64,000 nucleotides of DNA from Epiperipatus broadwayi (taxonomy: Eukaryota; Onychophora; Udeonychophora; Euonychophora; Peripatidae): contig JAQFVV010006636.1 in assembly GCA_028023455.1 (NCBI GenBank), forward strand, positions 310,001 through 374,000, read 5' to 3'. Below are positions 33,510 to 45,580 of the stretch, piece after piece. The translations under genes were made by a program, and so were the position numbers. The notes under the pieces were generated by a model that was given only the letters and a program-made list of their open reading frames with translations, was not told the origin of the DNA and ran no database searches. Within the stretch, counting starts at the first letter, position 1. Each line of letters opens with the position of its first letter.

Positions 33510-33812
33510 GTGCAATAAGAAGAAATCGAAAAACATGGATGAGAGAACAAGCAGGTATTATTGACATCATTGAAAGAATTAGTAGTCTGAAATTGATTTG
33601 GGCTGAACATATTACTAGAAGAGTTGGTAATAGATGGACAGTTGAAATTTTAAACTGGATTCCAAGAGATTGTTAAAGACCTAGAAAAAGACCACATGTG
33701 AGATGGATGAAAGAAATAAGGAAGTGTTCTGGGGTGATGTGGAAAAGAGAGGCTAGAGATCAAAAATGGACTGACCACAACTTCATCCTGCAGTTGATAA
33801 TGATGATAATGT
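33510..33812 (+). pseudogene. 5'-truncated RTE LINE 3' end
   Basis: Encodes only the C-terminal tail of an RTE polyprotein: RNRKTWMREQAGIIDIIER, LKLIWAEHITRR, NRWTVEILNWIPRDC, then a stop, then RPRKRPHVRWMKEIRKC and VMWKREARD. The corresponding part of the element at 24643-27895 is 27560-27860. It ends with CTTCATCCTGCAG and TGATAATGATGATAATG, the family 3' end. Typical 5'-truncated insertion; the single TAA after PRDC marks it as dead. Confidence 0.9.
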
Positions 33813-33815
33813 GTA

Positions 33816-34748
33816 TATCTATATATACATGTGTGTGTGTTTGCATATAATGAATTTAGCTAATTTACATTGCTAGTTTTGATTTAGTTTTTTTTTTAGT
33901 TATTAGTTTGAATTTAGTTATTTTCTAAATAAATAATGTAGGAAGAAAGACTATTGATATTATTTTAGGAAATATTTTATACACTAACCAATCCTTACAA
34001 TAAATTTATATGACAGCAAATTAACTGCGATATTTTCACTACTAAGCTAAGCTATATAATTAATACTTAAAACTCATTCTGAATTAAACATATGTTATAT
34101 TAAGCATACTGAAAGTTGCTATTTACTTTAAATGAAATTGAAAACCGTCTACTGTTTAAATTCTGTTTTAATAAATCATTTTTTTAAAAAAGTATATTTA
34201 TAGATATAAACTTTTTCAATCATTAAAATATTATATTTTTTTGTTTTTTATTATTGAAAAATATAATTATTATTATCATTATGGGTTTTTTAATTATAAC
34301 GTATCATTATTTATGTGTTATATCTAAATTTATAAAATAAGCACTTATGTTGAGTGCTTATGGAAGAATCTCACATTTTGTACTGGTCATGAAAGATCAC
34401 ATTATAATTACAATTACCATTTTGCTTTTACAGTCAAAATATTGACATTCATCAGTCCAATACAGATTAAAATGGAATTTACCTTCCATCTAGTCAATGC
34501 TAAATAACCATTCACTGATCAATACTGAAATGGTTATTAAATGACTACTTGAAATAAAAAATATAATATTGCTTATGATCTGAAAAAATGTTCAGATTTA
34601 TATGGCCGGAGTTAAACTAACTTATAACATAGTGGGTAAATGCAAGAATTATAATAACATATAGCCTTTAAAATACTTTTTTTTTTAAAATTATATCTAT
34701 ATTGCAACCTTGTTAAACACGTTTTGTGCCAAGACATTTAAATTATAG
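33816..34748. other. AT-rich DNA, no feature seen
   Basis: A short (GT)n run at about 33832. No other structure supported. Confidence 0.5.
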
Positions 34749-35092
34749 ATGAACAAGGCAAAACTCTCTCCATACAGTAGTGCCACCCTGTGCCAATCAG
34801 AGTAATCAATGGATGCCAGAAGGCTTGTGCATAAAATCCCTATCCTAAGATCTAGGCACAGTGCTCTCAGATCCAAGGCTCCTCACTGATGATGGCCACA
34901 AGCCAGAAACTAGTCTGGGGATATTGAATGAGTAGGCACTAGGTAGGGATTTTATGCACAAGCCTTCTGGCATCCATTGATTACTCTGGCACAGGGTGGA
35001 ACTACTGTATGGAGAGAGTTTTGCCTTGTTTAATAACAATTATGTGCTAGTATGAGATAGTGATCATGTGATGTTTAGTGGTTTAAATTATA
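34749..35092. repeat. Family A foldback with intact hammerhead at its tip
   Basis: The left arm 34757-34842 (GGCAAAACTCTCTCC ... GTGCATAAAATCCCTATC) is complementary to the right arm at about 34946-35030 (GATTTTATGCACAAGCC ... GAGAGAGTTTTGCC), more than 80 bp with few mismatches. Between them, only on the plus strand, lies a complete hammerhead. The right flank continues to the family end ATAGTGATCATGTGATG and TTTAGTGGTTTAAA. The minus ORF 34845-35039 is repeat sequence. Confidence 0.9.
34880..34921 (+). ncRNA. Type I hammerhead ribozyme, family A, all core residues intact
   Basis: Stem I is TCCTCA (34880-34885) with TGGGGA (34916-34921), six pairs including one G-T. CTGATGA is at 34886-34892. 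Stem II is TGGC (34893-34896) with GCCA (34902-34905), four Watson-Crick pairs, loop CACAA. GAAA is at 34906-34909. Then CTAGTC: stem III ACTAGT is self-complementary without a loop and the cleavage triplet is GUC, with cleavage predicted after C34915. This meets the full hammerhead consensus. The loopless stem III predicts that two molecules pair to form an active dimer. It is the best family A copy. Confidence 0.8.
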
Positions 35093-35515
35093 GATGTATA
35101 TGGTTCAACTCTAATGTGAATAAATATTTATTAGTGCTTTGTAATATAACTTTTGCATAGAAAAGTTATTATACCAGTATTTTATAGATTGTACAGCTGT
35201 AAAATAATTTTACACAGCTTAGATTATAATCCTCTTAAACTTGAATAAGTTTTTAACATGCTAAAGTCTTTAAATTTTTGAATAACTGGGAATGTAGATG
35301 ATAATTTATTTTAAGTTAATTAAGCTAATTTAATTATGATTTAATCATTTAAAATGTTTTAAAAAGTTTGTATTAATTTTAAGATTGAGAACCCAGGTTC
35401 AAACCTTATATTTTGGTTTTCTGGTATACAAATTTAATCTATAATATTTTAGTTCATTTTAATTTTAACATGATATTATAGTTACATATTTTAAATCCAT
35501 TTACTTACAAAAGTT
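35093..35515. other. AT-rich DNA, no feature seen
   Basis: No signal supported. Confidence 0.5.
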
Positions 35516-35518
35516 TAA

Positions 35519-36246
35519 TAATATTTACTGAGGCTATAACCTCGATAATATGCGTATAAAATGTGATAGTAGGGACCTCTACAGGTGTTTTAACCACAAG
35601 CTTACGCTATGGAAGAAAAGAGGGGAACTCTTCTTTACTTCAACCTACTTTCTATTTAAATAGGTGAAGCTGAAGTGGTTAGATCTGCGAGTGTGAAGCT
35701 ATTCAATACTTCACTGATTAAGTCCACATTTCTTATTACACATTAATACTCACGAAATCTTTCGATTTACAATGAGTCAATGGAAAGATTTTATATTTAG
35801 AAATCTATTACAGTAATTTAAAGTTGTAATTATAAATTTATTAAATGCACATTGATTATGTAAATAATATTTACTGAGGCTATAACCTCGATAATATGCA
35901 TATAAAATGCGATAGTAGGGACTTCTGCAGGTGCTTTAACCACAAGCTTATGCTATGGAAGAAAAGAGGGGAACCCTTCTTTACCTCAACTTACTTTCTA
36001 TTTAAATAGGTGAAGGTGAAGTGGTTAGATCTGTGCTTCAGCTTCACCTATTTAAATAGAAAGTAGATTGAAGTAAAGAAGGGTTCCCCTCTTTTCTTCC
36101 ATAGCATAAGCTTGTGGTTAAAACACCTGTAGAGGTCCCTACTATCACATTTTATATGCATATTATCGAGGTTATAGCCTCAGTAAATATTATTTACATA
36201 ATCAATGTGCGTTTAATAAATTTATAATTACAACTTTAAATTACAA
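35519..36246. repeat. Family C large foldback: direct, direct, inverted
   Basis: A unit starting AATATTTACTGAGGCTATAA and running through GGGACCTCTACAGGTG, GGAAGAAAAGAGGGGAAC and TATTTAAATAGGTGAAGC occurs at 35519-35695 and again, direct, at 35868-36035. It is then inverted at about 36040-36195. The flank ACTTTAAATT/AATTTAAAGTTGTAATTATA is included in the second and third, so 35814-36036 and 36040-36246 form a nearly perfect hairpin of more than 200 bp with a loop of a few bases. Between units one and two lies TTCACTGATTAAGTCCAC, a phrase also found (inverted) in family D. No ORF. Confidence 0.9.
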
Positions 36247-37995
36247 AGGTTTAATAAAACTAAAGATTAAAAATAGGATTTTTAAAATAATAATAGATAT
36301 TTGAATGTCTGAATAAATGAACAAATAAAAGATTTAAATTTTACAATTATTTATTGTAAATATTATGCAATGTCTAATTTTAAAGGCAATTTGTCTAGAT
36401 TAAAACAATAATAAATAAATGTATTGAATATTATTTGTAAAATTTGTTTCATTTAAATAAGGTAAATTTCACTTGTATAATATTTTCATAGTCTTAGTGT
36501 CTGTAATTTTTAGTAATTATTTTATCTGCAACAAGGAAGTGTTTTTAATTTTTTTTTCTAATTTTCTAGACAAAGATTAATTTTTTTTAAAAAAAAAAAA
36601 AAGAATATTCATTACATAAATTTTATTTAACAACTTTTCCTGGTTACATTAGATCAGGATTCAAACTAATCGGAGAAGGGTGCAAAAATTAAAGGGGTAA
36701 TCACAAGTCTGGTACAGTTATCACATGACTAATAGTATCAATATGTGATATTGTCACCTGTTCAAGGTCCTTCATCAGCTTTAATTTTATTTTTATTTAT
36801 AGCAGTTGAATTTTAAAAACTCCAGTAATATTTGAAAAGGGTAATTTTATTTAAACATTATGTTTTTTATAGCTTAAGTATGATAGGGTAATTTAAAAAC
36901 TATCTTGTCACAATTATTTAAACTGAAACATGAAAGTAACTGAAATCTTCATATATTCCAGTTTTAATGGTAATCCCATTTAATTATTACAATGTTTAGA
37001 ATATTATGTTTTAAATTTTCTGTGTATGAAAACTTCAAAAGTTATCATTATTGCCATTATAATAATGCAAGACTATAATCAATTTTAAGGCATGGAAAAA
37101 CATCTGCTTTAAATTTAAATTTGTGAATATATATTTAAATGATTTAGTGGTAATAATAACACTTCAAGTGTTAATAATTTTCTGATATTTTATCTAAAAC
37201 ACTCGCTTCATATTAAATATTTTCCAGAATTTATTTACTTCTAGTAAAAGATTTTTAATTCATAGTAAAAATGTTACTTTGATATAAAGAGTGTATCTTA
37301 TCAGACATTTTAAATAATTTGATTAAATCTAACAAATAATATTAAATTAATAATAGTTTTATTCTTCAATAAAATTTATTTATACTGTTATTCTAATATG
37401 ACCTTATATTATTATCTGAAAAAAATGAAACTAAAGAATATACTTATTATGACTATTTTCTTCCCTTGGAAGAAAGAAATAACTCTTAAGGCAGAGTAAT
37501 AAAAACATCAACTTGCATTAAACTGCTTAATAAATATTATGAAGATTTATACTTTTTTCACTCCCTAACACTGAAATATAAAATATATCTGCAAAAGATA
37601 TTGTTTTCCTGAATTTAAATGATCTTTCTGCATTTTAATTATTTTATAATGTCTTCAATAATGGTTTAAATCCTGTGAGCTATTTTGTTATGCCCAAAAA
37701 TTATTATGAAGACCACAATGGTTATAAATATAACATTTAAAATAAGTTTTTTGTGATTTTTGATAAATATGATTTCTCCTGTAAAATAATTTATTTATTA
37801 CAACAAATTAAAATTGTTTGTTTTGGATGGATTAATTTTTGGAAAACCTGAATTTAAATGTTAAGGAGATGTTTATTATAAATTAATGAAAATTTATCAT
37901 AATTTAAATCCGTGCATGTATTAATGAATGGCCATAAATTAATTTTATCACCAGCTAACATAATTATTTGAAATTGTATTAAGGATATTTAAAAA
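36247..37995. other. AT-rich DNA, no feature seen
   Basis: About 1.75 kb of A/T-rich DNA with a T/A homopolymer run at 36578-36603. No gene or repeat supported. Confidence 0.5.
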
Positions 37996-37999
37996 ACAC

Positions 38000-39835
38000 A
38001 TATATTGTACCACTGCATTTTGACACTGTCTGTAATTTTATGAAGATTACAAAAATATGGTGACTGGTTGACAGCACCACTAGGCATATAGCCTAGAACC
38101 AGATTGCAAAAAAAGTTAAGCAATTGTGATTATTTATTTAGGTATGGCCATCACCAAATATATTTTAAGATATAATCTTCTATGGACTTTATTTGAACCA
38201 AATGGATATTACAGGTACTAAACTATAATGAAACTAAAGGCGTAGACACCCAAATATGGATATAAACTTTTATTATATTCATTTTTGAATCTAAATAGTT
38301 TTCAAATTCCCTTTTTGAAAGCATTCATGACAGATTTGATCTCAGGTTTAAAACAAAATACGCCTTAAATTTAATTCTATTCATTTTCATTTTCATTTCT
38401 ACTCATTATTAACATTTTATAGCTTTCCTGAGGTAACATGCAGTGCACAACTCCTATAAATGATAGTACCCAGGTTTATTTTGGTGACCTGTCCAAATAG
38501 GTGTGCCATAGTCAACTTAATATAATAATGGGACTTTATTAAGCACCAACATAAAAAAATCCTCTACCTTCTATGTTAATTAATTGAATTTCTAATCTTA
38601 ATGGATGGCATAAGTGTTCATTCTTTGCTTATAGCCATCAGGGAATCCTTTTTACATGCAACAGGTTCTGACATAAAGGTCCTCTGCTTTCTTATCATCA
38701 GAACCTATAACCAAATTAAACACTTCTAACCCCCTATTTGTCCTCCAAGATCAAGCAGCAAACATTTTAAGGAATCTAATCTCATTCTTACATTTGAATA
38801 TAACAAAAATGCATAAAAATATACATAAATAGATTAACACATTTAAGTAATCTATCACCATTCTCCCCATTTCAATTAAATTCAAATAGCACAATAAAAC
38901 TCCCATTTATAATCTTGCATTCTACTGCTGAAACATTTAACATAATTAATGGAATCTATATATCTACTATGCAAGTTGGAATAAAAATTCACTCAGAAAC
39001 AGTTCATAGTTATTCTGATTTATCAGTGATTCAAGTTTCTCCAGGTGATCAAAGTTCTTATATCATTGGTGTGAATCCTGTGTGTTACTCATTGGATTTT
39101 TTTGACATCCTTGGCTAGCTGGGTAAACTCCCTCCTGTCCATGGTTGACAATCACTCACGTAGCTCCAGGTGTGGGAGATGTATTTCCTGAAAGGAAAGT
39201 TTCCTAGATGTTCTCTAGCTGAAAAACATTTTTGCAGCACTGGTCAATAACATTTTACCACAACAGTTCTGGATTTATAACATTTTTTAGAAAAATAGTC
39301 CTGATTGACTTAACAAAAAAAAAAACTGCAATTTGTACATTTTGTTAACAATAAGATTCACCCTTATTGTTTATTTTTAGATGCATTGTTACACTTCCAA
39401 ATTTTGTCCTTTTTTGATCATTTATGTTTTTTTTAATCAGTGGAAAAATTCTTGTTTAATTATCATGATAGATCAACTCTATTGATATATTTAATTACAA
39501 ATATTTTAGTATCTGAAGTTTCAACAATAGAATTAATTTCACAAACTAATTTTTATCCCCCCCCCTCAGCCCATGGTCTTCCATGAATTACAATTTAATT
39601 AAAACACAAAAGAGAAACTTTAGTAAAAACTCAAAATCTATTTTTATCTTGAATTTTCAGGTGAAAAATTAATTAAAACAAAGAACTCACAGTTTCTTCA
39701 TGATAAGAAAAAAAAATTTAAAAACAGATTTAGAAGATTAAAATAACATTATATATTTTAAATAAATCTATTTTAAACATAACTAAAATTAAATATATAT
39801 TTGCTGATGAGGGAGCAGAAAATACCACCTCATTA
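38000..39835. repeat. Tandem duplication, first copy
   Basis: Non-coding unit of about 1.8 kb that recurs at 40045-41822. Shared markers in order: GCCTAGAACCAGATTGC, ACCAAATATATTTTAAGA, GACTTTATTTGAACCAAATG, TTCTGACATAA, CCTCCAAGATCAAGCAG, TTTCTCCAGGTGATCAA, GTGTGAATCCTGTGT, GACATCCTTGGCTAG, GGATTTATAACATTTTTTAG, a C-run at about 39558, and GAAAATACCACCTCA. The ORF 38915-39118 is not conserved in the second copy, so it is not thought to be coding. Confidence 0.88.
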
Positions 39836-40044
39836 TTTCTCTCCAAATAAACAAAAAAAATGAAAAAAAAACACCCCAACTATCCCCAGTAATCTCTTCT
39901 TTCCCTTGGATTCTATTTTGCCCACCTGCTCATACCTGAACCTCCCTTAATTAAACACATCTTGACCCTCACCTCTGGCTATTTACTACATTAACAGACC
40001 CTATACATTGGGATGCCATTTCCTAACTTTTACCTTTCTCTACC

Positions 40045-41822
40045 CTATGTACCATTACATTTTAACACTGTTCACAATATTATGAAGATTATAAAAATAC
40101 AGTGGCTGGATGAGAGAGCCACTAGGCATAGAGCCTAGAACCAGATTGCAAAAAACATTCAGCAATCACAGTGATTATTTATTTATTTACCGCAATCACC
40201 AAATATATTTTAAGACATAATCTTTCACAGACTTTATTTGAACCAAATGAATGCTACAGAACTAAATTATAATGAAACTAAAGGCAGAGACACTCAAATA
40301 TGGTTGTAAACTTTTATTATATTCATTTTCTAACCTAAACACTTTTCAAAGTCCCTTTTTCAAAGCACGCATGCCTGACTCAATCTATTTTAAAACAAAA
40401 TACAAGCTTAATTTTAATTCCATTCATTTTCATTTTATTTCTACTCATTATTTACATTTTATAAATTTCCCAAAATAACACACAATGCATAACTCCTATG
40501 AATGACATGATCCAGGTTTATTCTGGTGATCTATCCAAATAAATGTGCTTTAGTTAACTTACAGTTAATAGGGGGACTTTATTAAGCACCAACTTAAACC
40601 CTTTACCATCTACATTAATTAATTGAATTCTAATCTTAATGGAGAGCATAAGTGTCTATTGTTTGCTTACAGCCATTGGGGCATCCTTTTTATATACACC
40701 AGGTTCTGACATAAGGGTCCTGTGTTTGCTTATTATCAGAACCTATAACTGAACTAAACCCCCCTAATCCCCCATTTGTCCTCCAAGATCAAGCAGTAAA
40801 CATTTTAAGGAATCTAATCTCATTCTTACATTTGAATACAACAAAAAATGCCTAAAAATATACATAAATAGATAAACACATTTAAGTAAACTATCACCAT
40901 ACATCCTGTTTCAGTTAAATTAAAATAGGATAATAAATTCCTCATTTGTAATCCTGCATTCTATTGTTGAAACATTTAACACAATTAATAGAGTCTATAT
41001 TTCTATTATGCAAGTTGGAATAAAAGTTCACTCAGAAACAGTTCATTTACTCTGATTTATCACTGATTCAAGTTTCTCCAGGTGATCAATGTTCTTATAT
41101 CATGGTGTGAATCCTGTGTATTGTCCATTGGCTTTTCTTGACATCCTTGGCTAGGTGGTTAAACTTCTTCCTATCCATGGTTGATGATTGCTTGTGTGGC
41201 TCTATAGGTGGCAGGGAGATGTATTTCCCAAGAGGAAAGTTTCATAGGTGTTCTCTAGCAGGAGAACATTTTCTTGGTGCTGGTCAGTAATGTTTCCCAC
41301 AATAGATCTGGATTTATAACATTTTTTAGAAAAATGGTCCTGACTGACTTAACAAAAGAAAACTCCACAATTTATATGTTTTGTTAACAATTTTATACTT
41401 CCAAATGTCTTTTTTTTTTAATCAGTGGAAAAATTCTTATTTTATTAGCAAAATAGATCAACTCTAGTGATATATTTAATTACAAATATTTTTAGTATCT
41501 GGAGTTTCAACAATAGAGTTAATTGCATAAACTAATTTTATCCCCCCCCCCTTCAATCTATGTTCTTCCAAGAACTACAATTTAATTAAAACACAAAAGC
41601 GAAACTTTAGCAAGAACTCAAGATCTATTTTTATCTTAATTTTTCTGGTAAAGAATTAATTGAAATGAAGAAATCCTGATTTCTTCACGATTAAAAAAAA
41701 CTTCTAAAGCAGATTTAAAAAATTAAAATAATGTCAGAGATTTTTAATAAAACTACTTTAACCCTAACACAAAATTAAGTATATATTTACCAATGAAGTG
41801 GTAGAAAATACCATCTCAATAG
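40045..41822. repeat. Tandem duplication, second copy
   Basis: Colinear with 38000-39835 at an offset of about 2.0 kb, with many substitutions and small indels. The region between the copies (39836-40044) is not shared. The ORF 40272-40478 has no counterpart in copy one. I do not recognise the sequence. It could be an old segmental duplication or two copies of an unknown repeat. Confidence 0.88.
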
Positions 41823-42474
41823 TTTATAGTTAACTTCTAGATTTTAATATTACAATTATATTATATGATGGATATGTTCCAGCAATGTAGAATGATTAAA
41901 GAAAACAAAAGAAAATAAAAGAACTACATTTTATTTTATTATTAATTTGATGGTAAAAAATTTGAATTTTATTTGTATTTATGATGTATGCATACCATGC
42001 TTTATTTCAAGTGCATATTATTTCATATTATATGCTATATTTTGAAATGTTTGAAGTTAAGTTCTCAGAATAGTAGTTTATCACATTTGCACATTGTAAA
42101 ATAATGTGTTTGTCTTTTTACATATGAATTATTTATTTATAAAGGTATACTGTTATGCTGTAAGCTGAATAAGTAGATGTATGTTTCTATTATTTATTTT
42201 ATGCTTATTATTGCCTAATATTAATGGAGTTATATTTGGCATTACTTATTATTTATCATATTTCACATTTGTTAAATATAGTATTTTTTGCAGATAGATT
42301 TATTCTCTCTATTTAGAAATGCTTCTTTATATGAGTATGTTTAGAGATAGTGGCATTGGCATCTCTCTTATCATGTTAGTTTATATTTACAAGAAATGAC
42401 AACATTAATCTCTTTCTTATTGTCTTGCTGGTTATATATTTTTAAGAGATGGTAGCATTTTACCCCCTCTCTTC
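41823..42474. other. AT-rich DNA, no feature seen
   Basis: No signal supported. Confidence 0.5.
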
Positions 42475-42653
<179 letters not shown>

Positions 42654-43734
42654 GTATGATCATAGCATACATTTTTGGAGATATTGACCTAGACTCTCTT
42701 ATTTTAGACAATTCCTATTTAATATTGTCATCCCTATTATGCATTTTCATTATTTTTCTGACTAGTGAAAGTCCTCGATTCTTTATTAGCCATCAGAAGT
42801 AGGTGCATTTTTATGAGCTACTCCATCATACATTTCACTTTGCCTAATTTAATTATTTGAAGATGGATTTTGTTTATAGTTGGTAGTATTTTTAGTAAAG
42901 CATGTGTTTATATTTTGCCATGGCTTTATCTGCATTTCATGGTTTTATCAAGGTATTGTGGAATTGTATCTTATCTCTTTAACATTCTTGGTAGTTTTAA
43001 GTATGAACAATTTATTGTAAATGTGTGTCCTATATTTGAGCTTTGCTAATAATGAGAACAAAATATGATAAATAATTAATTTTAAAATTTTCAAGTGTAT
43101 TTAGGTATAAATATACAATATACAGCTTTCTTATCACTTCTTCATCACTGAATTGGTAAGCTATTATTATTATTGAATATGTTAAATATTCATAAAAGGG
43201 AGACTACTTATATGAAGGTTATTATGATTGTATGAATGCATTGATAAGTGGGAACTTTTTAAAAACTAAGCAACATAAAATTTATTTTAAATTTCTGGAT
43301 TATTTTGCTTAATCCAATTGAATTTATTATTTTATTATTAAACATGTAATTTTTTTTTACATTTTGCTGTCATAACTGTAAAAAAGTAAAGTTAAAATAG
43401 GCTTAGAAAGTAAAGTTGTGAAAGCTTTTGGCTATATGGACTCAATTGTGGAATATTTATAATTTTATATTTTTCTGTAAAATAAATATTTGTTTTTGTT
43501 ATTTAAGAAATTTCTCATAGTTGTTTGGTTACATCATTCAATTTATAAGCCAGAAATCATTCCACATATTGGCTAGAAATCTAAATGCATATAAATATTA
43601 TAAATTATTTTAGTGTATTTGCTAAAAGAGTACACGAACATTTAAAATATTTCGAATCAGTTTATTGAATTATTTAAATATTACATTAACATTTAAGAAA
43701 GTTATATTTTTGCTTAATAAAGAATTGTAATATG
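42654..43734. other. AT-rich DNA, no feature seen
   Basis: No signal supported. Confidence 0.5.
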
Positions 43735-43925
43735 TGCACTCAAATGCAGCTATGGAGAAGTTTGTTATTTCAATAAATTAAATACAACTTAGCATTTTCA
43801 AGAACTCGTGGCATTCTTATATTCCTATGAATGTGAGAATGGTGTGAGTTCTCAAATGTGCTAAGTTGTATTTAATTTACTGAAATAACCAGATTCTTTA
43901 TAGTTGAGTATAAGCACACTTATTA
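43735..43925. repeat. Palindromic repeat, arms about 90 bp
   Basis: The left arm ATGTGCACTCAAATGCAGCT ... GTTATTTCAATAAATTAAAT and ACAACTTAGCA is mirrored by the right arm ... TGCTAAGTTGTATTTAATTT, ACTGAAATAACC to AAGCACACTTA. The tip lies near 43825-43835. No family seen elsewhere in the window. Confidence 0.8.
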
Positions 43926-43961
43926 CATTTATTGCAATCTGTATACAAGTGTATAAAAAGT

Positions 43962-43992
43962 TAAACAGGCAATGGTGATCATGTGATGTATA
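43962..43992 (+). repeat. Family A terminal fragment
   Basis: ACAGGCAATGGTGATCATGT and GATG is only the right end of family A. It sits 200 bp before a fuller copy. Confidence 0.6.
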
Positions 43993-44184
43993 TTGTATAA
44001 AAAGTTAATGTTATTAATAAAGAATTATAATTTGATTTATCACTTTGGATCACATTTACTAATTCATTTTGCTTATTTTAAAAATTATTTTCGTATTTGA
44101 AGATCATATTTATTACTCTATTATAAAATTTAATTTTACAAGAACAGTTTCTATTTGTAAAAAGTTTAAGGTACTTAGAATGAG

Positions 44185-44520
44185 ACAAAACTCTCCATAC
44201 AGTAGCGCCACTCAGTGCAAACCAGTGTAATCAGTGGATGCAGGAAGCCTTGTGCATAAAATCCCTATCTAGTGCTTACTCAATTGAGTATCCCCAAACT
44301 AGTTTCTAGCTTGGGGCTTTCTTCAGTGAGGAGCCTTGGATCTGAGAGCACTGCACCTAGAACTTAGGATCTAATACAAACCTCCAGCAGCCACCTTTTA
44401 TGTACAAACTTTCTCATCCATTGATTACTCTGGTTTGCAGTGAATGGTGCTATTGTATGGAAAGTTATGCCTCTGTGAAAAACAGATTGTGTAAGCCTAA
44501 AGAATGGTGATCATGTGATA
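44185..44520. repeat. Family A copy with minus-strand hammerhead
   Basis: The left part is complete: CAAAACTCTCCATACAGTAG, AATCAGTGGATGCAGGAAG, ATAAAATCCCTATCTAGTGC, the ribozyme region, GAGCACTGCACCTAGAAC and CAGCAGCCACCTTTTATG. The right arm is partial: CATCCATTGATTACTCTGG, TATTGTATGGAAAGTT. The end is intact: AGAATGGTGATCATGTGATA. Confidence 0.87.
44291..44332 (-). ncRNA. Type I hammerhead ribozyme, family A, GUU cleavage triplet
   Basis: CTGAAGA is the complement of 44320-44326 (CUGANGA with N = A) and GAAA the complement of 44303-44306. Stem II is AGC with GCT around CCCAA. Stem I TCCTCA/TGGGGA has six pairs. The cleavage residue is U, not C (GUU), which hammerheads tolerate. Core complete. 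Confidence 0.6.
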
Positions 44521-44521
44521 T

Positions 44522-45490
44522 ATTTAGAATGACTATTGAATCACATACCCATTCTTAATATCTGAGTGCAATCCTAGATGATTCATTATCTTATTCTAAA
44601 ATTAAGAGATCATGTTTTATTTTATTTAAGTTAGCAATAATATTGTTATAATTATAATTGTAATATGATATTAGGTTATGGGAAGTGTATGAACTATTTA
44701 TTTTATTAACTAGGATTTTATTCAATATTGAATAAATCTGAAGAGTCAAATAAATTATATTTTAAATAAGATCATATTACCCAGAGATTTCTCCTTATGA
44801 CCTGCTTATTCATTTATCCTGACTTCTGGTGATTTTTTTTGAAATTAAAATATTACAAAAAAATTCATGCATTTTAAAGCAGTAAAAAAAAAAAGGTTCA
44901 CAAAATTTTTCAGTAGAGAGTGAAAATGCAAACAGTTTCTTGATTTCTGGTCTGATAAAGTTTCGTAATTAAAAACTTAACAGTTAATAGCTTTTTTTAC
45001 TACATTTTAAACATTTTATATTAAGGAAAGTGATTCTCTGATCTGTTTTAATCAGGAACAGATCATTACTGCTCTTACTTTCATAGAAAATTTAAAACAG
45101 CATTATCACCTAAAATGGCTAAACTGTGTGCTTTTGCATTTTTTTTAAATCTTGAATTAAAATTAAAACTTTGACAGTTCCCCATTATAATTTATATTTA
45201 GTCGTATCCTTCAAGTAAAAGCAATCGATGTAATTATTATACTATAAAAAGAGTTTGTCCCCCAAAAAACGATCTCTGGTTATAATCCAATTTTAGAGCA
45301 CTGTAGGCTCTCATCCATTTCATATGCTCAATCCAAAAAGATATGCTCTTGCATTTAAAAATGATGCTTAATTGTTATTAAACTTATAATCTCAGTATGT
45401 TTTTAGAATAACACAGAATATATTTAAATAAAAGTCTGTAATAATTTTTTATCAACAGAGAATACATGCTATCACATAAATATATTAAGT
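44522..45490. other. AT-rich DNA, no feature seen
   Basis: No signal supported. Confidence 0.5.
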
Positions 45491-45492
45491 AC

Positions 45493-45580
45493 ACAGAGGC
45501 AAAACACTCCATACAGAAGTGCCACTCAAGACCTCCAGAGTAATCAATGGATGCAGGGATGGTGATCATGTTATATTTCA
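45493..45580. repeat. Family A copy with large internal deletion
   Basis: GAGGCAAAACACTCCATACA through GTAATCAATGGATGCAGG joins directly to GATGGTGATCATGTTATAT, the far end. The ribozyme and both inner arms are gone. Confidence 0.75.

Noticed and set aside
38915-39118. 67-codon ORF in the first duplicated unit
   Set aside because: The corresponding part of the second unit (about 40960-41160) does not keep the frame, so there is no sign of coding constraint.
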